64,000 nt of DNA. It comes from Variovorax sp. DXTD-1. Lineage in GTDB: Bacteria > Pseudomonadota > Gammaproteobacteria > Burkholderiales > Burkholderiaceae_C. The stretch covers positions 1 through 64,000 of the forward strand of contig NZ_RWKH01000016.1 of NCBI RefSeq assembly GCF_003984625.1. Direction: 5' to 3'. Below the pieces are notes generated by a model that was not told the DNA's origin, made no database searches, and was given only the letters and a program-made list of their open reading frames with translations. Positions 50,183 to 60,573 of this stretch are shown one piece after another. Position 1 is the stretch's first letter. Each line of letters opens with the position of its first letter. The position numbers and the translations under genes were made by a program.

Positions 50183-50587
50183 TCAGATGCGGCGACGCTT
50201 CTGGGGACGGCAGCCGTTGTGCGGAACGGGCGTCACGTCGGCAATGGAATTGATCCGGATGCCGAGCGCAGCCAGTGCGCGCACCGACGATTCGCGACCA
50301 GGGCCGGGGCCCTTGATCTCGACGTCGAGGTTCTTGATACCTTGTTCGACAGCAGCACGGCCGGCCACTTCGGAAGCCACCTGCGCAGCGAACGGCGTCG
50401 ACTTGCGCGAGCCCTTGAAGCCCTGGCCACCCGACGAAGCCCACGACAGGGCGTTGCCCTGGCGATCGGTGATCGTGATGATGGTGTTGTTGAACGAGGC
50501 ATGCACGTGGGCGATACCGTCCGCAACGTTCTTGCGAACCTTCTTGCGAACGCGCTGTGCGGCGTTGTTTGCAGGTGCTTTAGCCAT
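50183..50587 (-). CDS. rpsK: 30S ribosomal protein S11
   Basis: A 134-aa S11 with the typical core [20 protein letters not shown] and terminus [16 protein letters not shown]. It lies 12 bp after rpsM. The N-terminal extension [20 protein letters not shown] is basic, as in other betaproteobacteria. S11 forms part of the 30S platform near the E site. Confidence 0.98.
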   Translation of the reverse strand: MAKAPANNAAQRVRKKVRKNVADGIAHVHASFNNTIITITDRQGNALSWASSGGQGFKGSRKSTPFAAQVASEVAGRAAVEQGIKNLDVEIKGPGPGRESSVRALAALGIRINSIADVTPVPHNGCRPQKRRRI

Positions 50588-50599
50588 GCTGGTCTATCC

Positions 50600-50965
50600 T
50601 TATTTCTTCAGGGACTGCGCAGCCTTGCGCGGACCCTTGCGGGTGCGGGCGTTGGTGCGCGTGCGCTGGCCGCGCATCGGCAGGCCGCGACGGTGACGGA
50701 AGCCGCGATAGCAGCCGATGTCCATCAAACGCTTGATGTTCATCGTCGTCTCGCGACGCAGATCGCCTTCGATGGTGAACAAGGCGATCTGGTCGCGGAT
50801 CTTTTCGAGATCGGCGTCAGTCAGGTCCTTGATCTTCTTCGAATATTCGATGCCGCTCGCTTCGCAGATTTGACGGGCGCGGGTGCGACCGATGCCGAAG
50901 ATGGCGGTCAGGCCGATTTCAGCGTGCTTGTGCGGCGGAATGTTGATGCCAGCAATACGTGCCAT
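50600..50965 (-). CDS. rpsM: 30S ribosomal protein S13
   Basis: A 121-aa S13 starting [20 protein letters not shown] with the helix-hairpin-helix region ([18 protein letters not shown]) and a basic C-terminal tail ([19 protein letters not shown]) that reaches toward tRNA in the P site. It lies 23 bp after rpmJ. Confidence 0.98.
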   Translation of the reverse strand: MARIAGINIPPHKHAEIGLTAIFGIGRTRARQICEASGIEYSKKIKDLTDADLEKIRDQIALFTIEGDLRRETTMNIKRLMDIGCYRGFRHRRGLPMRGQRTRTNARTRKGPRKAAQSLKK

Positions 50966-50988
50966 GTGCGTCCTCTAATACTCTTCAA

Positions 50989-51102
50989 TCAACCCTGGCG
51001 CTGCTTGTGGCGCGGGTCGGTGCAAATCACACGCACCACACCTTTACGGCGGATGACCTTGCAATTACGGCAGATGGTTTTGACCGAAGCCGAAACTCTC
51101 AT
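50989..51102 (-). CDS. rpmJ: 50S ribosomal protein L36
   Basis: A 37-aa L36 starting [20 protein letters not shown]. The zinc ligands are all present (CRNC, then a later Cys and His in ICTDPRHKQ), so this is the zinc-binding C+ form. AGGAGAA precedes the ATG. It lies between secY and rpsM. In many betaproteobacteria infA separates secY and rpmJ, but here the 75-bp gap has no gene, only a small GGCGG/CCGCC hairpin at 51129-51142. Confidence 0.96.
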   Translation of the reverse strand: MRVSASVKTICRNCKVIRRKGVVRVICTDPRHKQRQG

Positions 51103-51177
51103 TTCATTCTCCTAAAACTGTTTAACGTGGCGGTACACCGCCCACACCCAATATTCTCAATACTGAAACTCACGGCC

Positions 51178-52491
51178 CTACGATGTCTTGAAGTTGGCCT
51201 TCTTCAGCAGCGATTCGTACTGCTGGGACATCATGTAGTTTTGCACCTGGGCCATGAAGTCCATCGTGACGACCACGATGATCAGCAGGGAGGTACCACC
51301 GAAGTAGAACGGTACGTTGTACTTCAGGATCAGGAACTCGGGCAGCAGGCAGACGAAGGTGATGTACACCGCGCCAGCCAACGTCAGGCGAACCAGAATT
51401 TTGTCGATATAGCGAGCGGTCTGGTCACCCGGGCGAATGCCAGGAATGAAAGCACCACTCTTCTTCAGGTTGTCGGCCGTTTCCTTGCTGTTGAACACGA
51501 GTGCCGTGTAGAAGAAGCAGAAGAAAACGATCGCGGCAGCGTATAACAGCACGTAGATCGGCTCGCCCGGGCGCAGTGCGCTGGCAATGTCCTTGATCCA
51601 GCGGAAGCCGCCTTCACCGGTGCTGAACCAGCCGACCACCGTTGCCGGCAGCAGGATGATCGACGAGGCGAAAATCGGCGGAATCACACCGGCCATGTTC
51701 AGCTTCAAGGGCAGGTGCGACGACTGGCCGCCATAGACCTTGTTGCCGACCTGGCGCCGCGCATAGTTCACGAGGATCTTGCGCTGGCCGCGTTCGACGA
51801 ACACCACGAAGTAGGTGACCAGCACCACGATCGCGATGATGAAGAGCGCGATGATCGGATTCATCGCACCGGTCGTCACCAGCGACGCAAGGCCGCCAAT
51901 GGCGCTCGGCAGACCGGCCGCGATACCTGCAAAGATCAGGATCGAGATGCCGTTGCCCAGGCCGCGCTCGGTGATCTGCTCGCCGAGCCACATCAGGAAC
52001 ATCGAACCCGCCGTCAGGCTCACCATCGCGGTCAGGCGGAAGCCGAAACCGGGGGAGTTCACCAGGCCGGCCGACGACTCGAGAGCCACCGCGATGCTGA
52101 ACGACTGGAACAAGGCCAGACCGAGCGCGCCGTAGCGCGTGTACTGCGTGATCTTGCGACGGCCAGCCTCGCCTTCCTTCTTCAATTGCTCGAAGGCAGG
52201 AACCACGTAGGTCATCAACTGCATGATGATCGACGCCGAGATGTACGGCATGATCCCCAACGCGAACACGGTGAAGCGCGACAGCGCCCCGCCCGAGAAC
52301 ATGTTGAACAGGCTCAGAATGCCGCCCTGCTGGCCCTGGAACAACGCAGCCAGCTGGTCCGGGTTGATGCCCGGCACAGGAATGTGCGCGCCGATCCGAT
52401 AGACCACGAGCGCGAGCAGCAAAAAGACGAGCCGGCGGCGGAGGTCGCCGAACTTGCCTGTTTTTGCGATCGTTGCCGCGTTAGTTGCCAC
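51178..52491 (-). CDS. secY: Preprotein translocase subunit SecY
   Basis: A 437-aa central channel subunit of the Sec translocon, with ten membrane helices. Typical motifs are [12 protein letters not shown] in the first periplasmic loop, [20 protein letters not shown] (about 78-97), [20 protein letters not shown] (cytoplasmic loop), and [19 protein letters not shown]. It starts with GTG at 52491. It is in the spc operon behind rplO. Confidence 0.98.
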   Translation of the reverse strand: MATNAATIAKTGKFGDLRRRLVFLLLALVVYRIGAHIPVPGINPDQLAALFQGQQGGILSLFNMFSGGALSRFTVFALGIMPYISASIIMQLMTYVVPAFEQLKKEGEAGRRKITQYTRYGALGLALFQSFSIAVALESSAGLVNSPGFGFRLTAMVSLTAGSMFLMWLGEQITERGLGNGISILIFAGIAAGLPSAIGGLASLVTTGAMNPIIALFIIAIVVLVTYFVVFVERGQRKILVNYARRQVGNKVYGGQSSHLPLKLNMAGVIPPIFASSIILLPATVVGWFSTGEGGFRWIKDIASALRPGEPIYVLLYAAAIVFFCFFYTALVFNSKETADNLKKSGAFIPGIRPGDQTARYIDKILVRLTLAGAVYITFVCLLPEFLILKYNVPFYFGGTSLLIIVVVTMDFMAQVQNYMMSQQYESLLKKANFKTS

Positions 52492-52517
52492 GAAGAACTT
52501 CTTTCAGTCCAGTGTGA

Positions 52518-52949
52518 TCAGGCGATGCTGCCGCCGGCTGCTTCGATCGCAGCCTTGGCACCAGCGGTTGCGCCCACGCCCGTCAGCTTGACGGCCTTGG
52601 TGAGTTCACCGGTCTTGACGACCTTGACGACCTTGGCGAGCTGGCCAACGAGGCCGGCTTGCTTGAGCGCCAGGATGTCGACTTCGGCCAGGCCGAGCTG
52701 CTCGAGGGCAGTCAGCGTGACTTCGGCGTTGAACTTCAGCAGGTGCGACTTGAAGCCACGCTTCGGCAGGCGACGCTGCAGCGGCATTTGACCGCCTTCG
52801 AAGCCGACCTTGTGGAAACCGCCTGCGCGCGACTTCTGACCCTTGTGACCGCGACCCGCGGTCTTGCCGATACCGGAGCCGATACCGCGGCCAACACGGC
52901 GCTTGGCGTGCTTGGCGCCGGCTGCCGGCTTGATGCCATTGAGTTCCAT
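52518..52949 (-). CDS. rplO: 50S ribosomal protein L15
   Basis: A 143-aa L15 with the long basic glycine-rich N-terminal extension ([31 protein letters not shown]) and the globular C-terminal domain ending [14 protein letters not shown]. It is placed between rpmD and secY, 11 bp after rpmD. Confidence 0.98.
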   Translation of the reverse strand: MELNGIKPAAGAKHAKRRVGRGIGSGIGKTAGRGHKGQKSRAGGFHKVGFEGGQMPLQRRLPKRGFKSHLLKFNAEVTLTALEQLGLAEVDILALKQAGLVGQLAKVVKVVKTGELTKAVKLTGVGATAGAKAAIEAAGGSIA

Positions 52950-52960
52950 ATCAGTCTCTC

Positions 52961-53146
52961 TTACAGAACTTTGACCAGATAACTGATCTTGTTGATCATG
53001 CCCCGCACCGCCGGGGTGTCCTGCAGCTCGCTCACGCTGTTGAGCTTGCGCAGGCCGAGGCCGCGCACGGTCGCGCGATGCGATTCCTTGGTGCCAATCG
53101 GGCTCTTGACCAATTGCACCTTGAGGGTTTGTTGTTGCGTCGTCAT
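52961..53146 (-). CDS. rpmD: 50S ribosomal protein L30
   Basis: A 61-aa L30 ([20 protein letters not shown], then [20 protein letters not shown]), with ferredoxin-like fold and the conserved [16 protein letters not shown] segment. The N-terminal MTTQQQT is a short extension. It lies between rpsE and rplO. Confidence 0.97.
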   Translation of the reverse strand: MTTQQQTLKVQLVKSPIGTKESHRATVRGLGLRKLNSVSELQDTPAVRGMINKISYLVKVL

Positions 53147-53178
53147 TTGAATGCTTCCTGCCTTGCGAGAGCTCGCGC

Positions 53179-53697
53179 TCAGGCGAAGATCTCTTCGACG
53201 GTCAGGCCACGCTTGGCAGCCACTTCGGACGCGGTCGTCGAGTTCTTCAACCCGTCGAGCGTGGCGCGGACCATGTTGTAGGGGTTCGACGAACCATGGC
53301 TCTTGGCCACGATGTCGGTGATGCCCAGAACTTCGAACACGGCGCGCATCGGGCCGCCGGCGATGATGCCGGTACCCTTGGGTGCCGGGATCATGACGAC
53401 CGAAGCGGCGCCGTGATGACCCGTCACGCGATGGTGCAGCGTGCCGTTCTTGATCGAGATCTTGAACAGGTTGCGGCGGGCTTCTTCCATGGCCTTCTGC
53501 ACGGCAGCAGGCACTTCCTTGGATTTGCCCTTGCCCATGCCGACCTTGCCGTCGCCGTCACCGACCACGGTCAGCGCGGCGAAACCGAGGATACGACCAC
53601 CCTTCACCACCTTGGTGACGCGGTTGATCGCGATCATCTTCTCGCGCAGGCCGTCCTCGGGTCCTTCGTTCTGCGTTCTTGCTTGAATCTTTGCCAT
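53179..53697 (-). CDS. rpsE: 30S ribosomal protein S5
   Basis: A 172-aa S5 with the dsRNA-binding-like N-terminal domain ([40 protein letters not shown]) and C-terminal fold ([20 protein letters not shown]). Classic S5 features affecting translational fidelity and spectinomycin binding are in VVKGGRI. It follows rplR by 18 bp. Confidence 0.98.
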   Translation of the reverse strand: MAKIQARTQNEGPEDGLREKMIAINRVTKVVKGGRILGFAALTVVGDGDGKVGMGKGKSKEVPAAVQKAMEEARRNLFKISIKNGTLHHRVTGHHGAASVVMIPAPKGTGIIAGGPMRAVFEVLGITDIVAKSHGSSNPYNMVRATLDGLKNSTTASEVAAKRGLTVEEIFA

Positions 53698-53715
53698 TTT
53701 GAATCTCGTGTCCGG

Positions 53716-54084
53716 TTAGAACTGCAAGCCGGCTTCGCGGGCTGCGTCGGCCAGCGCCTTGACGCGGCCGTGGTACGCAAAGCCTGCGCGGTCGAAAGCG
53801 ACCTTCTCGACGCCGGCAGCCTTCGCCTTTTCAGCGATGCGCTTGCCGATGGCCGTTGCAGCGGCGGCATTGCCACCCTTGCCCGAGCCGCCGAGTGCAG
53901 CGCGCACTTCGGCTTCGGCCGTCGATGCGGTGGCGATCACCTTGGTGCCGTCGTCGGAGATGACGGTGGCATAGATGTGCAGGTTGGTGCGGTTCACCGT
54001 CAGGCGAGCCACGCCCTGCGTCGCGATGCGGATGCGGGTCTGGCGCGAGCGGCGAAGACGCTGTGCTTTTTTGGTCAACATCAT
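53716..54084 (-). CDS. rplR: 50S ribosomal protein L18
   Basis: A 122-aa L18, the 5S rRNA-binding protein ([40 protein letters not shown]). Two tandem ATG codons occur at 54084 and 54081. The first has GGGG 7 nt upstream and is used here, although MLTKKAQ at 54081 matches the usual family start. Confidence 0.97.
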   Translation of the reverse strand: MMLTKKAQRLRRSRQTRIRIATQGVARLTVNRTNLHIYATVISDDGTKVIATASTAEAEVRAALGGSGKGGNAAAATAIGKRIAEKAKAAGVEKVAFDRAGFAYHGRVKALADAAREAGLQF

Positions 54085-54095
54085 TTTGCTGCCCC

Positions 54096-54629
54096 TTACT
54101 TCTTCTTGGTCTCTTTGATCACGATCTTCTCGTCCGAATAACGGATGCCCTTGCCCTTGTAAGGCTCAGGCGGACGAACAGCGCGGATCTCAGCGGCGAT
54201 TTGACCAACGCGCTGACGGTCAGCACCCTTGATCACGATTTCGGTCGGGGTCGCGGTGGCCACCGTGATGCCTTGCGGCATGTCGATGTTGACCGGGTGC
54301 GAATAACCGACTTGCAGGTTCAACTTGTTGTTGGACGCCGCGGCCTTGTAGCCGACGCCGACCAGGTTGAGCTTCTTCTCGAAGCCCTTGGTCACGCCAA
54401 CCACCATGTTGTTCACCAGCTGGCGGATCGTGCCGCTCATCGCATTCGCTTCACGCGATTCGTTGGCGGGTTCGAAGTTCAGCTTGCCGTCATTGCTGAC
54501 GATCTTGACCAGTGCGTTGCGTGCGAGGTTGAGCGTGCCGCCCGTGCCCTTGACGCTGATCTGGTCTTCCTTGATCGACACATCCACGCCTGCGGGGATG
54601 GTGATCGGCATTTTTCCTACTCGGGACAT
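54096..54629 (-). CDS. rplF: 50S ribosomal protein L6
   Basis: A 177-aa L6 with two repeated domains. It starts [20 protein letters not shown] and has the C-terminal RNA-binding motif [20 protein letters not shown]. It lies between rpsH and rplR. Confidence 0.98.
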   Translation of the reverse strand: MSRVGKMPITIPAGVDVSIKEDQISVKGTGGTLNLARNALVKIVSNDGKLNFEPANESREANAMSGTIRQLVNNMVVGVTKGFEKKLNLVGVGYKAAASNNKLNLQVGYSHPVNIDMPQGITVATATPTEIVIKGADRQRVGQIAAEIRAVRPPEPYKGKGIRYSDEKIVIKETKKK

Positions 54630-54653
54630 TTCAGTTACTCCTCGATGTCTCGG

Positions 54654-55049
54654 TTAGGCGACGTAGCACAGCACTTCGCCACCGACACCGGTAGCGCGCG
54701 CCTTGCGGTCCGTCATCACACCCTTGGGGGTCGTGACGATCGCAACGCCGAGGCCGTTCTGGACTTGCGGAATGGAAGCACTGGCCTTGTAGACGCGCAG
54801 GCCGGGACGGCTCACGCGCTCGATGCGCTCGATGACCGGACGGCCAGCGTAGTACTTCAGGGTAATCACGAGTTCGGACTTGCCGGCCTCGGTCTTCACT
54901 TCAAAGCCGTCGATGTAGCCTTCGTCCTTCAGGACCTGTGCAATCGCAGCCTTCACCTTGGAAGACGGGATCGACACAGTGGGCTTCGCCACCATCTGCG
55001 CGTTACGGATACGCGTCAGCAGGTCGGCAATGGGATCACTCATGCTCAT
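54654..55049 (-). CDS. rpsH: 30S ribosomal protein S8
   Basis: A 131-aa S8 ([21 protein letters not shown]-terminus [13 protein letters not shown] with the usual GxGGxxxC-like end). S8 binds 16S helix 21 and, in E. coli, represses the spc operon by binding the rplE region of its mRNA. Confidence 0.98.
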   Translation of the reverse strand: MSMSDPIADLLTRIRNAQMVAKPTVSIPSSKVKAAIAQVLKDEGYIDGFEVKTEAGKSELVITLKYYAGRPVIERIERVSRPGLRVYKASASIPQVQNGLGVAIVTTPKGVMTDRKARATGVGGEVLCYVA

Positions 55050-55069
55050 GTTGTTTGCTCCTGCCTGGC

Positions 55070-55375
55070 TTACCAGCTGGCCTTGGTGACACCAGGGATG
55101 TCGCCATTGAAAGCCAGTTCGCGGATCTTGGCGCGGGCCAGACCGAATTGACGGAAGGTGCCACGAGGGCGACCGGTGATTTCGCAGCGGTTGCGCTGAC
55201 GCGTGGGGTTCGCGTTGCGCGGGAGCTTTTGCAGGCCCAGGCGGGCAGCAGCGCGCTCTTCGTCGCTCTTCTTCAGGTCGTTGGAAATTGCCTTCAGTTC
55301 CGCGTGCTTCGCAGCGTACTTGGCGACCAGCTTGTCGCGCTTGAGTTCGCGTTGGATCAGGGATTGTTTAGCCAC
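55070..55375 (-). CDS. rpsN: 30S ribosomal protein S14 (long, zinc-free form)
   Basis: A 101-aa S14 of the long C-minus type without the CxxC pairs of the short form. Recognisable segments are [20 protein letters not shown] and the terminal [23 protein letters not shown] region. It lies between rplE and rpsH. Confidence 0.98.
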   Translation of the reverse strand: MAKQSLIQRELKRDKLVAKYAAKHAELKAISNDLKKSDEERAAARLGLQKLPRNANPTRQRNRCEITGRPRGTFRQFGLARAKIRELAFNGDIPGVTKASW

Positions 55376-55383
55376 GGTTCGCC

Positions 55384-55923
55384 TCAGTTCTTGAACGGGA
55401 AACGAAAACCAGCGAGAAGCGCCTTGGCTTCTTCGTCGGTCTTGGCCGTCGTCGTGATGCTGATGTTGAGACCGCGCAGGGCATCGACCTTGTCGTATTC
55501 GATCTCGGGGAAAATGATCTGTTCCTTGACGCCGATGTTGTAGTTGCCACGGCCGTCGAACGCACGGCCGGAGATGCCGCGGAAGTCGCGAACACGCGGC
55601 AGCGCGATGGTCACGAAACGGTCCAGGAACTCATACATCTGCACGCCACGCAGCGTGACCATGCAGCCGATGGGCTGGTTTTCGCGGATCTTGAAACCGG
55701 CGATAGCCTTCTTCGACTTGGTGACCACGGGCTTCTGGCCGGCGATCTTGGTCAGGTCGGCGACAGCATTGTCGAGAACCTTCTTGTCGGCGACAGCTTC
55801 ACCCACACCCATGTTCAGGGTGATCTTGGTGAGGCGGGGGACCTGCATCGGCGACTTGTAGCCGAACTTTTCCGTCAGGTCTTTCGCGATCTTTTCGCGA
55901 TAGTGTTGTTGGAGACGTGCCAT
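55384..55923 (-). CDS. rplE: 50S ribosomal protein L5
   Basis: A 179-aa L5, which holds 5S rRNA and contacts P-site tRNA. Family segments include [40 protein letters not shown] and [20 protein letters not shown]. It lies 11 bp behind rplX. Confidence 0.98.
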   Translation of the reverse strand: MARLQQHYREKIAKDLTEKFGYKSPMQVPRLTKITLNMGVGEAVADKKVLDNAVADLTKIAGQKPVVTKSKKAIAGFKIRENQPIGCMVTLRGVQMYEFLDRFVTIALPRVRDFRGISGRAFDGRGNYNIGVKEQIIFPEIEYDKVDALRGLNISITTTAKTDEEAKALLAGFRFPFKN

Positions 55924-55934
55924 GTGAGTACCTC

Positions 55935-56267
55935 TTAGGCGAACTTGATTTCGTCGCCGCTGGACTTGAAGACGCGAACAGCCACGCGCTTGCCGTCAGC
56001 ACCCTGGGTGATCTTGATGCCCACGCGATCGGCCTTGCCGGTCGCGGCATTGAAGATCGCCACGTTGGATTGGTGGATGGGCATGGTCTTCTCGACGATG
56101 CCGCCGGTCGTACCCTTGAGGGGGTTCGGCTTGGCGTGCTTCTTGACGATGTTCACGCCCTCGACGACGAGGTGCGAATCGTCCTTGCGCAGCGAGACGA
56201 CGCCGCGCTTGCCCTTGTCGCGCCCGGCCAACACGATGACCTGGTCGCCTTTGCGAATCTTGTTCAT
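55935..56267 (-). CDS. rplX: 50S ribosomal protein L24
   Basis: A 110-aa L24 with a KOW motif ([20 protein letters not shown], about 6-25) that starts 23S rRNA assembly. It lies 13 bp after rplN. Confidence 0.98.
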   Translation of the reverse strand: MNKIRKGDQVIVLAGRDKGKRGVVSLRKDDSHLVVEGVNIVKKHAKPNPLKGTTGGIVEKTMPIHQSNVAIFNAATGKADRVGIKITQGADGKRVAVRVFKSSGDEIKFA

Positions 56268-56280
56268 GGCGTTGTTGTCC

Positions 56281-56649
56281 TTACAGAACTTCGGGGGCCA
56301 GCGACACGATCTTCATGAACTTTTCGGTGCGCAACTCGCGCGTCACCGGTCCGAAGATGCGGGTGCCGATCGGCTCCAGCTTGGCGTTGAGCAACACGGC
56401 TGCGTTGCCATCGAATTTGACGAGGGAGCCGTCGGCGCGACGGATGCCCTTGGCGGTGCGGACCACCACTGCACTGTAGATCTCGCCCTTCTTGACGCGA
56501 CCACGCGGAGCGGCTTCCTTGATGCTGACCTTGATGACGTCGCCCACGCTGGCATAACGCCGCTTGGAGCCACCGAGCACCTTGATACACAGGACGGACT
56601 TCGCGCCTGTGTTGTCGGCCACTTCGAGCCGGGATTCAGTTTGGATCAT
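56281..56649 (-). CDS. rplN: 50S ribosomal protein L14
   Basis: A 122-aa L14 ([40 protein letters not shown]), which lies at the subunit interface. It is the first gene of this ribosomal block. Upstream there is a promoter at 56793-56821 and then a divergent gene, not rpsQ as in the standard S10-spc order. Confidence 0.98.
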   Translation of the reverse strand: MIQTESRLEVADNTGAKSVLCIKVLGGSKRRYASVGDVIKVSIKEAAPRGRVKKGEIYSAVVVRTAKGIRRADGSLVKFDGNAAVLLNAKLEPIGTRIFGPVTRELRTEKFMKIVSLAPEVL

Positions 56650-56792
56650 TGCTAGTAGTTCCCAACTTGTACCGATGCGCCTCCAGGAGGGAGACGCTGC
56701 GGTCAGTCTTGGGCCCGTCGTCTGCACCTCGAACCACTCGAGGCACTTCCGCTTTGGGCTGAAAGCTTCGCCTTTTTGAAGCGAAGCCAGCG

Positions 56793-56821
56793 ATTGTGGC
56801 ACGCAGGCAAAAGGCTGTCAA
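56793..56821 (-). promoter_or_regulatory. Sigma-70 promoter of the rplN (spc) operon
   Basis: On the minus strand TTGACA (56816-56821) is separated by exactly 17 bp from CACAAT (56793-56798). The predicted start point near 56786 gives a leader of about 137 nt before rplN. A 7-bp inverted repeat (GCTTCGC/GCGAAGC, 56765-56771 and 56781-56787) lies at the start of the leader. The -35 is a perfect consensus, the -10 matches four of six bases. Confidence 0.7.
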
Positions 56822-56864
56822 CTGCCTTGTGGCCCGGAAATGCGCTGGAACTAGACTTGGCGGC

Positions 56865-58046
56865 GTGCGCACCTTTATTCCAGAGCTCCAGGAAACTACG
56901 TCGGCCGGGCGGCGCCGGCTGCTGCTGCTGGCTGGCGCAGCCGCCGCTTTGGCAGGCTCGGGACTGGGGGGCTGCGGAAGTCCGGCAGCGCCGCTGCCGG
57001 GGGCAGGACGACTGCGCCGCATCGCGGAGGCCCAGTGGCTGCACCGGCTGAATATACAGGGCACCACGGCGGGCGGCCTTTCCGGTGTGGACTACGACGC
57101 AGAAAAAAGCGAGTACTTGCTACTCAGTGATGACCGATCAGACTTGAGCCCCGCACGTTTGTACACCGCCTCTTGGCCCGCGCCTTGGGCCTAGGCGCCC
57201 GCCCCGCGAGATGTGGTTCAGCTGCAACGACCCTGCGGCGGCCCTTGGTCCGATCAGCGCCGCGCCGGGCGGGGCACCCCTGTGGCAGACCCCGAATCGC
57301 TGCGCCTGCGGCCAGGGGCCGGCACCCTGCTCTGGGTGAGCGAAGGGGAGGTGCTGCGCGGATTCGGTCCCGCCCTCTATGAATCGGCACGCGATGGCCG
57401 CCTGGTGCGCGAATTCGCGCTGCCGGCCATGTTCACCCCCGATCCGGCCCGGCAACGCGGTCCGCGCGACAACCTGGGTTTCGAAGGCCTCGCGGTGACA
57501 CCGGACGGCCGCCATGCCTGGCTCGCGATGGAGAACGCCCTGATCCAGGACGGCCCGGCTCCCACCACCCAGGCGGCCGGGGGCCCCTGCCGCCTGATGC
57601 TGGTCGACCTGGAAACCGGCCGAGCCGTTCGCCAGATCGCCTACACTCCCGACCCGATTCCGCTGCAACCGCTCCTCCCCGGGAGCCATGCCGACAACGG
57701 CATCAGCGAGATCCTGATGCTCGATAGCAACCGCATGCTGGTGCTCGAGCGCGCCTACGCCACCGGCGCCGGAAACTCGCTGCGCCTCTACGAGATCGAA
57801 ACCCGCGACGCGACCGATGTGCTGAATACCAGCGTGCTCGCGGCGGGCAATCACCGGCCCGCCGCGAAAACGCTGGTTGCCGACTTCGCCTCGCTCGGCC
57901 TTTCGCGCCTGGACAACACCGAAGGCCTTTGCTGGGGCCCGGCCTTGCCGGACGGCAAGCGCATGCTGGTCGTGGTGAGCGACGACAATTTCAACCCGCT
58001 GCAGACGACCCAGTTCGCGGCATTCGAATACACCGACCGACCATGA
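56865..58046 (+). pseudogene. Interrupted esterase-like/phytase-family lipoprotein gene
   Basis: One gene in two in-frame pieces split by TAG at 57192-57194. The 5' part from GTG 56865 has a leader ending LGGC (lipobox) and GLSGVDYDAEKSEYLLLSDD. The 3' part has RGPRDNLGFEGLAVTPDGRH, SEILMLDSNRMLVLER and LDNTEGLCWGP, as in the esterase-like activity of phytase family. Between about 57170 and 57285 the alternative frame reads more like the family (RLLARALGLGARPAR, TTLRRP), so two compensating one-base indels (one loss, one gain in G/C runs) are more likely than a simple nonsense mutation. It may be an assembly error. The proC gene overlaps the end (ATGA). Confidence 0.75.
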
Positions 58047-58900
58047 CCATCGCCGTCACTTTCCTGCCCCGCACCGCGCCGGCACCGCTTCCTCCCGTCG
58101 CCTTCATCGGCGGCGGCAACATGGCCAGCGCCATCATCGGCGGCCTCATCAAGCAGGGCACGCCGGCCGACGCGTTCGAGGTGGTCGAACCCTTCGAAGA
58201 AGCCCGCCAGAAGCTGGCGCAGTCCTTCGGCATTGCCGCGAAGGCCGAGGCGAGCGAAGCCCTTTCGCGCTGCGCGGTGGTGGTGTGGGCGGTCAAGCCG
58301 CAGACCTTTGCGGAAGCCGCCCGTCCGGTGCGCGCCTTTGCCGAAGACGCCTTGCACTTGAGCGTTGCGGCGGGCATTCCTTCGGACAGCATCGCACGCT
58401 GGCTCGGCAGCGAGCGCGTGGTGCGCGCCATGCCCAATACGCCGGCGCTGGTTGGCCAGGGCATGACCGGTCTCTACGCGCGGCCCGGCGTGGACGCTGC
58501 CGACCGCGCACTGGTCGCGCAATTGCTGGCGCCCACCGGCGAGCTGCTCTGGGTCGACGACGAAGCCGCGCTGGACGCGGTCACGGCCATGTCCGGTTCG
58601 GGTCCGGCCTATGTGTTCTATTTCATCGAGGCGATGGCCGAGGCCGGCCTCGAAATGGGCCTTTCGTCCGACCAGGCCCTGCGGCTGGCAGTCGGCACCT
58701 TCACCGGCGCCTCGGCGCTGGCGCACAGCGCCACCGAGCCGCCATCGGTGCTGCGCGAGCGCGTGACGTCGAAGGGCGGAACCACCTATGCGGCCCTCAC
58801 GTCGCTCGAGGCAGCCGACGTCAAGGCAAAGTTCAAGACCGCCATTCGCGCGGCCCAGCAGCGCGCAGCTGAGCTGGGCGAAGAATTCGGCAAGGCCTGA
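58043..58900 (+). CDS. proC: Pyrroline-5-carboxylate reductase
   Basis: A 285-aa enzyme reducing pyrroline-5-carboxylate to proline. NAD(P)-binding motif FIGGGNMASAIIGGL is at about 21-35, AVKPQTFAE near 90, and the C-terminal catalytic domain has AMSGSGPAYVFYFIEAM and RVTSKGGTTYAALTSLE. The ATG overlaps the stop of the upstream gene. The N-terminus has about 17 residues before the first strand, slightly longer than usual. Confidence 0.95.
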   Translation: MTIAVTFLPRTAPAPLPPVAFIGGGNMASAIIGGLIKQGTPADAFEVVEPFEEARQKLAQSFGIAAKAEASEALSRCAVVVWAVKPQTFAEAARPVRAFAEDALHLSVAAGIPSDSIARWLGSERVVRAMPNTPALVGQGMTGLYARPGVDAADRALVAQLLAPTGELLWVDDEAALDAVTAMSGSGPAYVFYFIEAMAEAGLEMGLSSDQALRLAVGTFTGASALAHSATEPPSVLRERVTSKGGTTYAALTSLEAADVKAKFKTAIRAAQQRAAELGEEFGKA

Positions 58901-58922
58901 GCGGCCCCGCTTAACGATCGCG

Positions 58923-59783
58923 CTATCTCAGCGCGTAGCCGGCCGCGATGCCGGCGAACACCGTGAAGCCGAGCCAGTGGTTCAACCGGAAGGCCTTGAA
59001 GCAGCCGTCGCGGGTGCGGTCGCGAATCAGCCGCCAGTGCCAGCCCGCCTGCGCCGCGGCAATGGCAATGGCTGCGAAAAACACCGCGCCCAGCCCCCGG
59101 CTGGCACCGGCCCAGGCCCAGACCGCCAGGAACAGGCCGTAGCTCGCCATGACCGCGGCCACGTCGAAGCGGCCAAATGTGATGGCCGAGGTCTTCATGC
59201 CGATCTTGAGGTCGTCGTCGCGGTCGACCATGGCGTATTCGGTGTCGTAGGCCAGCACCCAGAACAGGTTGCCGGCGAGCAGCCAGGCGGCGAACACCGG
59301 CACGGTGGACTGCACCGCCGCAAACGCCATCGGAATACCGAAGCTGAAGGCAATGCCGAGCACCGCCTGGGGAACCGAGACGAAACGCTTGGCAAACGGA
59401 TAGGCCAGCGTGATGGCCAGCGCCGCGAACGACCACAGCACCGTCACGCGGTTGGTCGTGAGCACCAGCGCAAAGGCCAGCAGCGCCAGCACCGCGCCCA
59501 GCACCAGCGCCTCCCTGACCGAGACCGCCCCGCTGGTCACCGGCCGCTGCGCGGTTCGCTTCACATGGCGGTCGAAGTCGCGATCGGCCACGTCGTTGAC
59601 GCAGCAGCCTGCGCTGCGCATCAGGATGGTGCCCAGCACGAACACGGCCAGCAGGTGCCAGCCCGGCCACCCTTCGGCCGCAAACCAGAGGGCACCCAAC
59701 GTGGGCCAGAGCAGCAGCAGCCAACCGGCGGGGCGGTTCCAGCGAATCAGGTCGAGATAAAGCGCAAAACGGCGGGCGAGCAT
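58923..59783 (-). CDS. ubiA: 4-hydroxybenzoate octaprenyltransferase
   Basis: A 286-aa membrane prenyltransferase of ubiquinone synthesis. Both aspartate motifs are visible: [20 protein letters not shown] (about 63-82) and [20 protein letters not shown] (near 190). About eight to nine membrane helices fit UbiA. It converges on proC with a 22-bp gap and follows dps on the minus strand, separated by a terminator. Confidence 0.95.
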   Translation of the reverse strand: MLARRFALYLDLIRWNRPAGWLLLLWPTLGALWFAAEGWPGWHLLAVFVLGTILMRSAGCCVNDVADRDFDRHVKRTAQRPVTSGAVSVREALVLGAVLALLAFALVLTTNRVTVLWSFAALAITLAYPFAKRFVSVPQAVLGIAFSFGIPMAFAAVQSTVPVFAAWLLAGNLFWVLAYDTEYAMVDRDDDLKIGMKTSAITFGRFDVAAVMASYGLFLAVWAWAGASRGLGAVFFAAIAIAAAQAGWHWRLIRDRTRDGCFKAFRLNHWLGFTVFAGIAAGYALR

Positions 59784-59791
59784 GCGGCAGG

Positions 59792-59820
59792 CAAAAAAAG
59801 AGCGGCCATTGTGCCGCTCT
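59792..59820 (-). terminator. Intrinsic terminator after dps
   Basis: AGAGCGGC and GCCGCTCT (59799-59806 and 59813-59820) form an 8-bp stem with a 6-nt loop. On the minus strand it is followed by seven T residues. It lies 24 nt after the dps stop and just before the ubiA start. Confidence 0.88.
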
Positions 59821-59844
59821 CGGGGTTCGGGTTTGCGTGCCCGC

Positions 59845-60420
59845 TCAGTCTTCGAGCAGCGAACGCAGCATCCACGCGGTCTGGTCGTGCACCGTGCAGC
59901 GCGCGGTCAGCATGTCGGCCGTCGGGTCGTCGCCGGCCTCTTCCGCCACCGGAATGAACTCGCGCGCAATGCGCGACACGGTTTCGTGGCCCTTCACCAG
60001 GATGCGCACCATCTCCATTGCCTTGGGCGGGGTCAGCGGCACATCGGGCACGGTGGCGATCTTGCTGAATTCGGCATAGGAGCCCGGCGCATAGTGGCCG
60101 AGCGCGCGAATGCGCTCGGCAATGATGTCGGTTGCGCCCCAGAGCTCGGTGTACTGCGTCATGAACATGGCGTGCAGCGAGTTGAAGTGCGGGCCCGTCA
60201 CGTTCCAGTGAAAGTTGTGCGTGGTGAGATAGAGCGTGTAGGTGTCGGCCAGCACGCGGCTCAGGCCCTCGGCAATGGCGGCGCGGTCCTGGCGCTCGAT
60301 GCCGATGTTGATGATCGGCGCATTGCGGCTGCCCGACTCCTGGGCCACCAGGGCGTCTCCCTTCTTGGGCACCTTGCCCGATGAAGAGGACGACGACGCT
60401 TTCTTCGAATCTTTTGCCAT
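59845..60420 (-). CDS. dps: Dps family ferritin-like DNA-binding protein
   Basis: A 191-aa Dps/miniferritin. The ferroxidase-site segments [19 protein letters not shown] and [20 protein letters not shown] are intact. The N-terminal tail of about 30 residues is Ser- and Lys-rich ([20 protein letters not shown]), suited to DNA binding and longer than in E. coli Dps. The ATG at 60420 is preferred over TTG at 60441, which would add MKKEFHA. oxyR lies upstream on the same strand, so the pair is a peroxide-defence unit. Confidence 0.93.
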   Translation of the reverse strand: MAKDSKKASSSSSSGKVPKKGDALVAQESGSRNAPIINIGIERQDRAAIAEGLSRVLADTYTLYLTTHNFHWNVTGPHFNSLHAMFMTQYTELWGATDIIAERIRALGHYAPGSYAEFSKIATVPDVPLTPPKAMEMVRILVKGHETVSRIAREFIPVAEEAGDDPTADMLTARCTVHDQTAWMLRSLLED

Positions 60421-60573
60421 GGCGTGAAACTCTTTCTTCAAGTTTTAGGGACACCGTTATTCTGAAAGCCGGCCCGCGGCTTCGCAACAGCGTCACTCTA
60501 TCCCAGCGATGAATGAATTCGAATGGCCTCCACGTAGGCCAAGTTCGCGAGTTTGCTCTCTCTTGCGGCAGGC

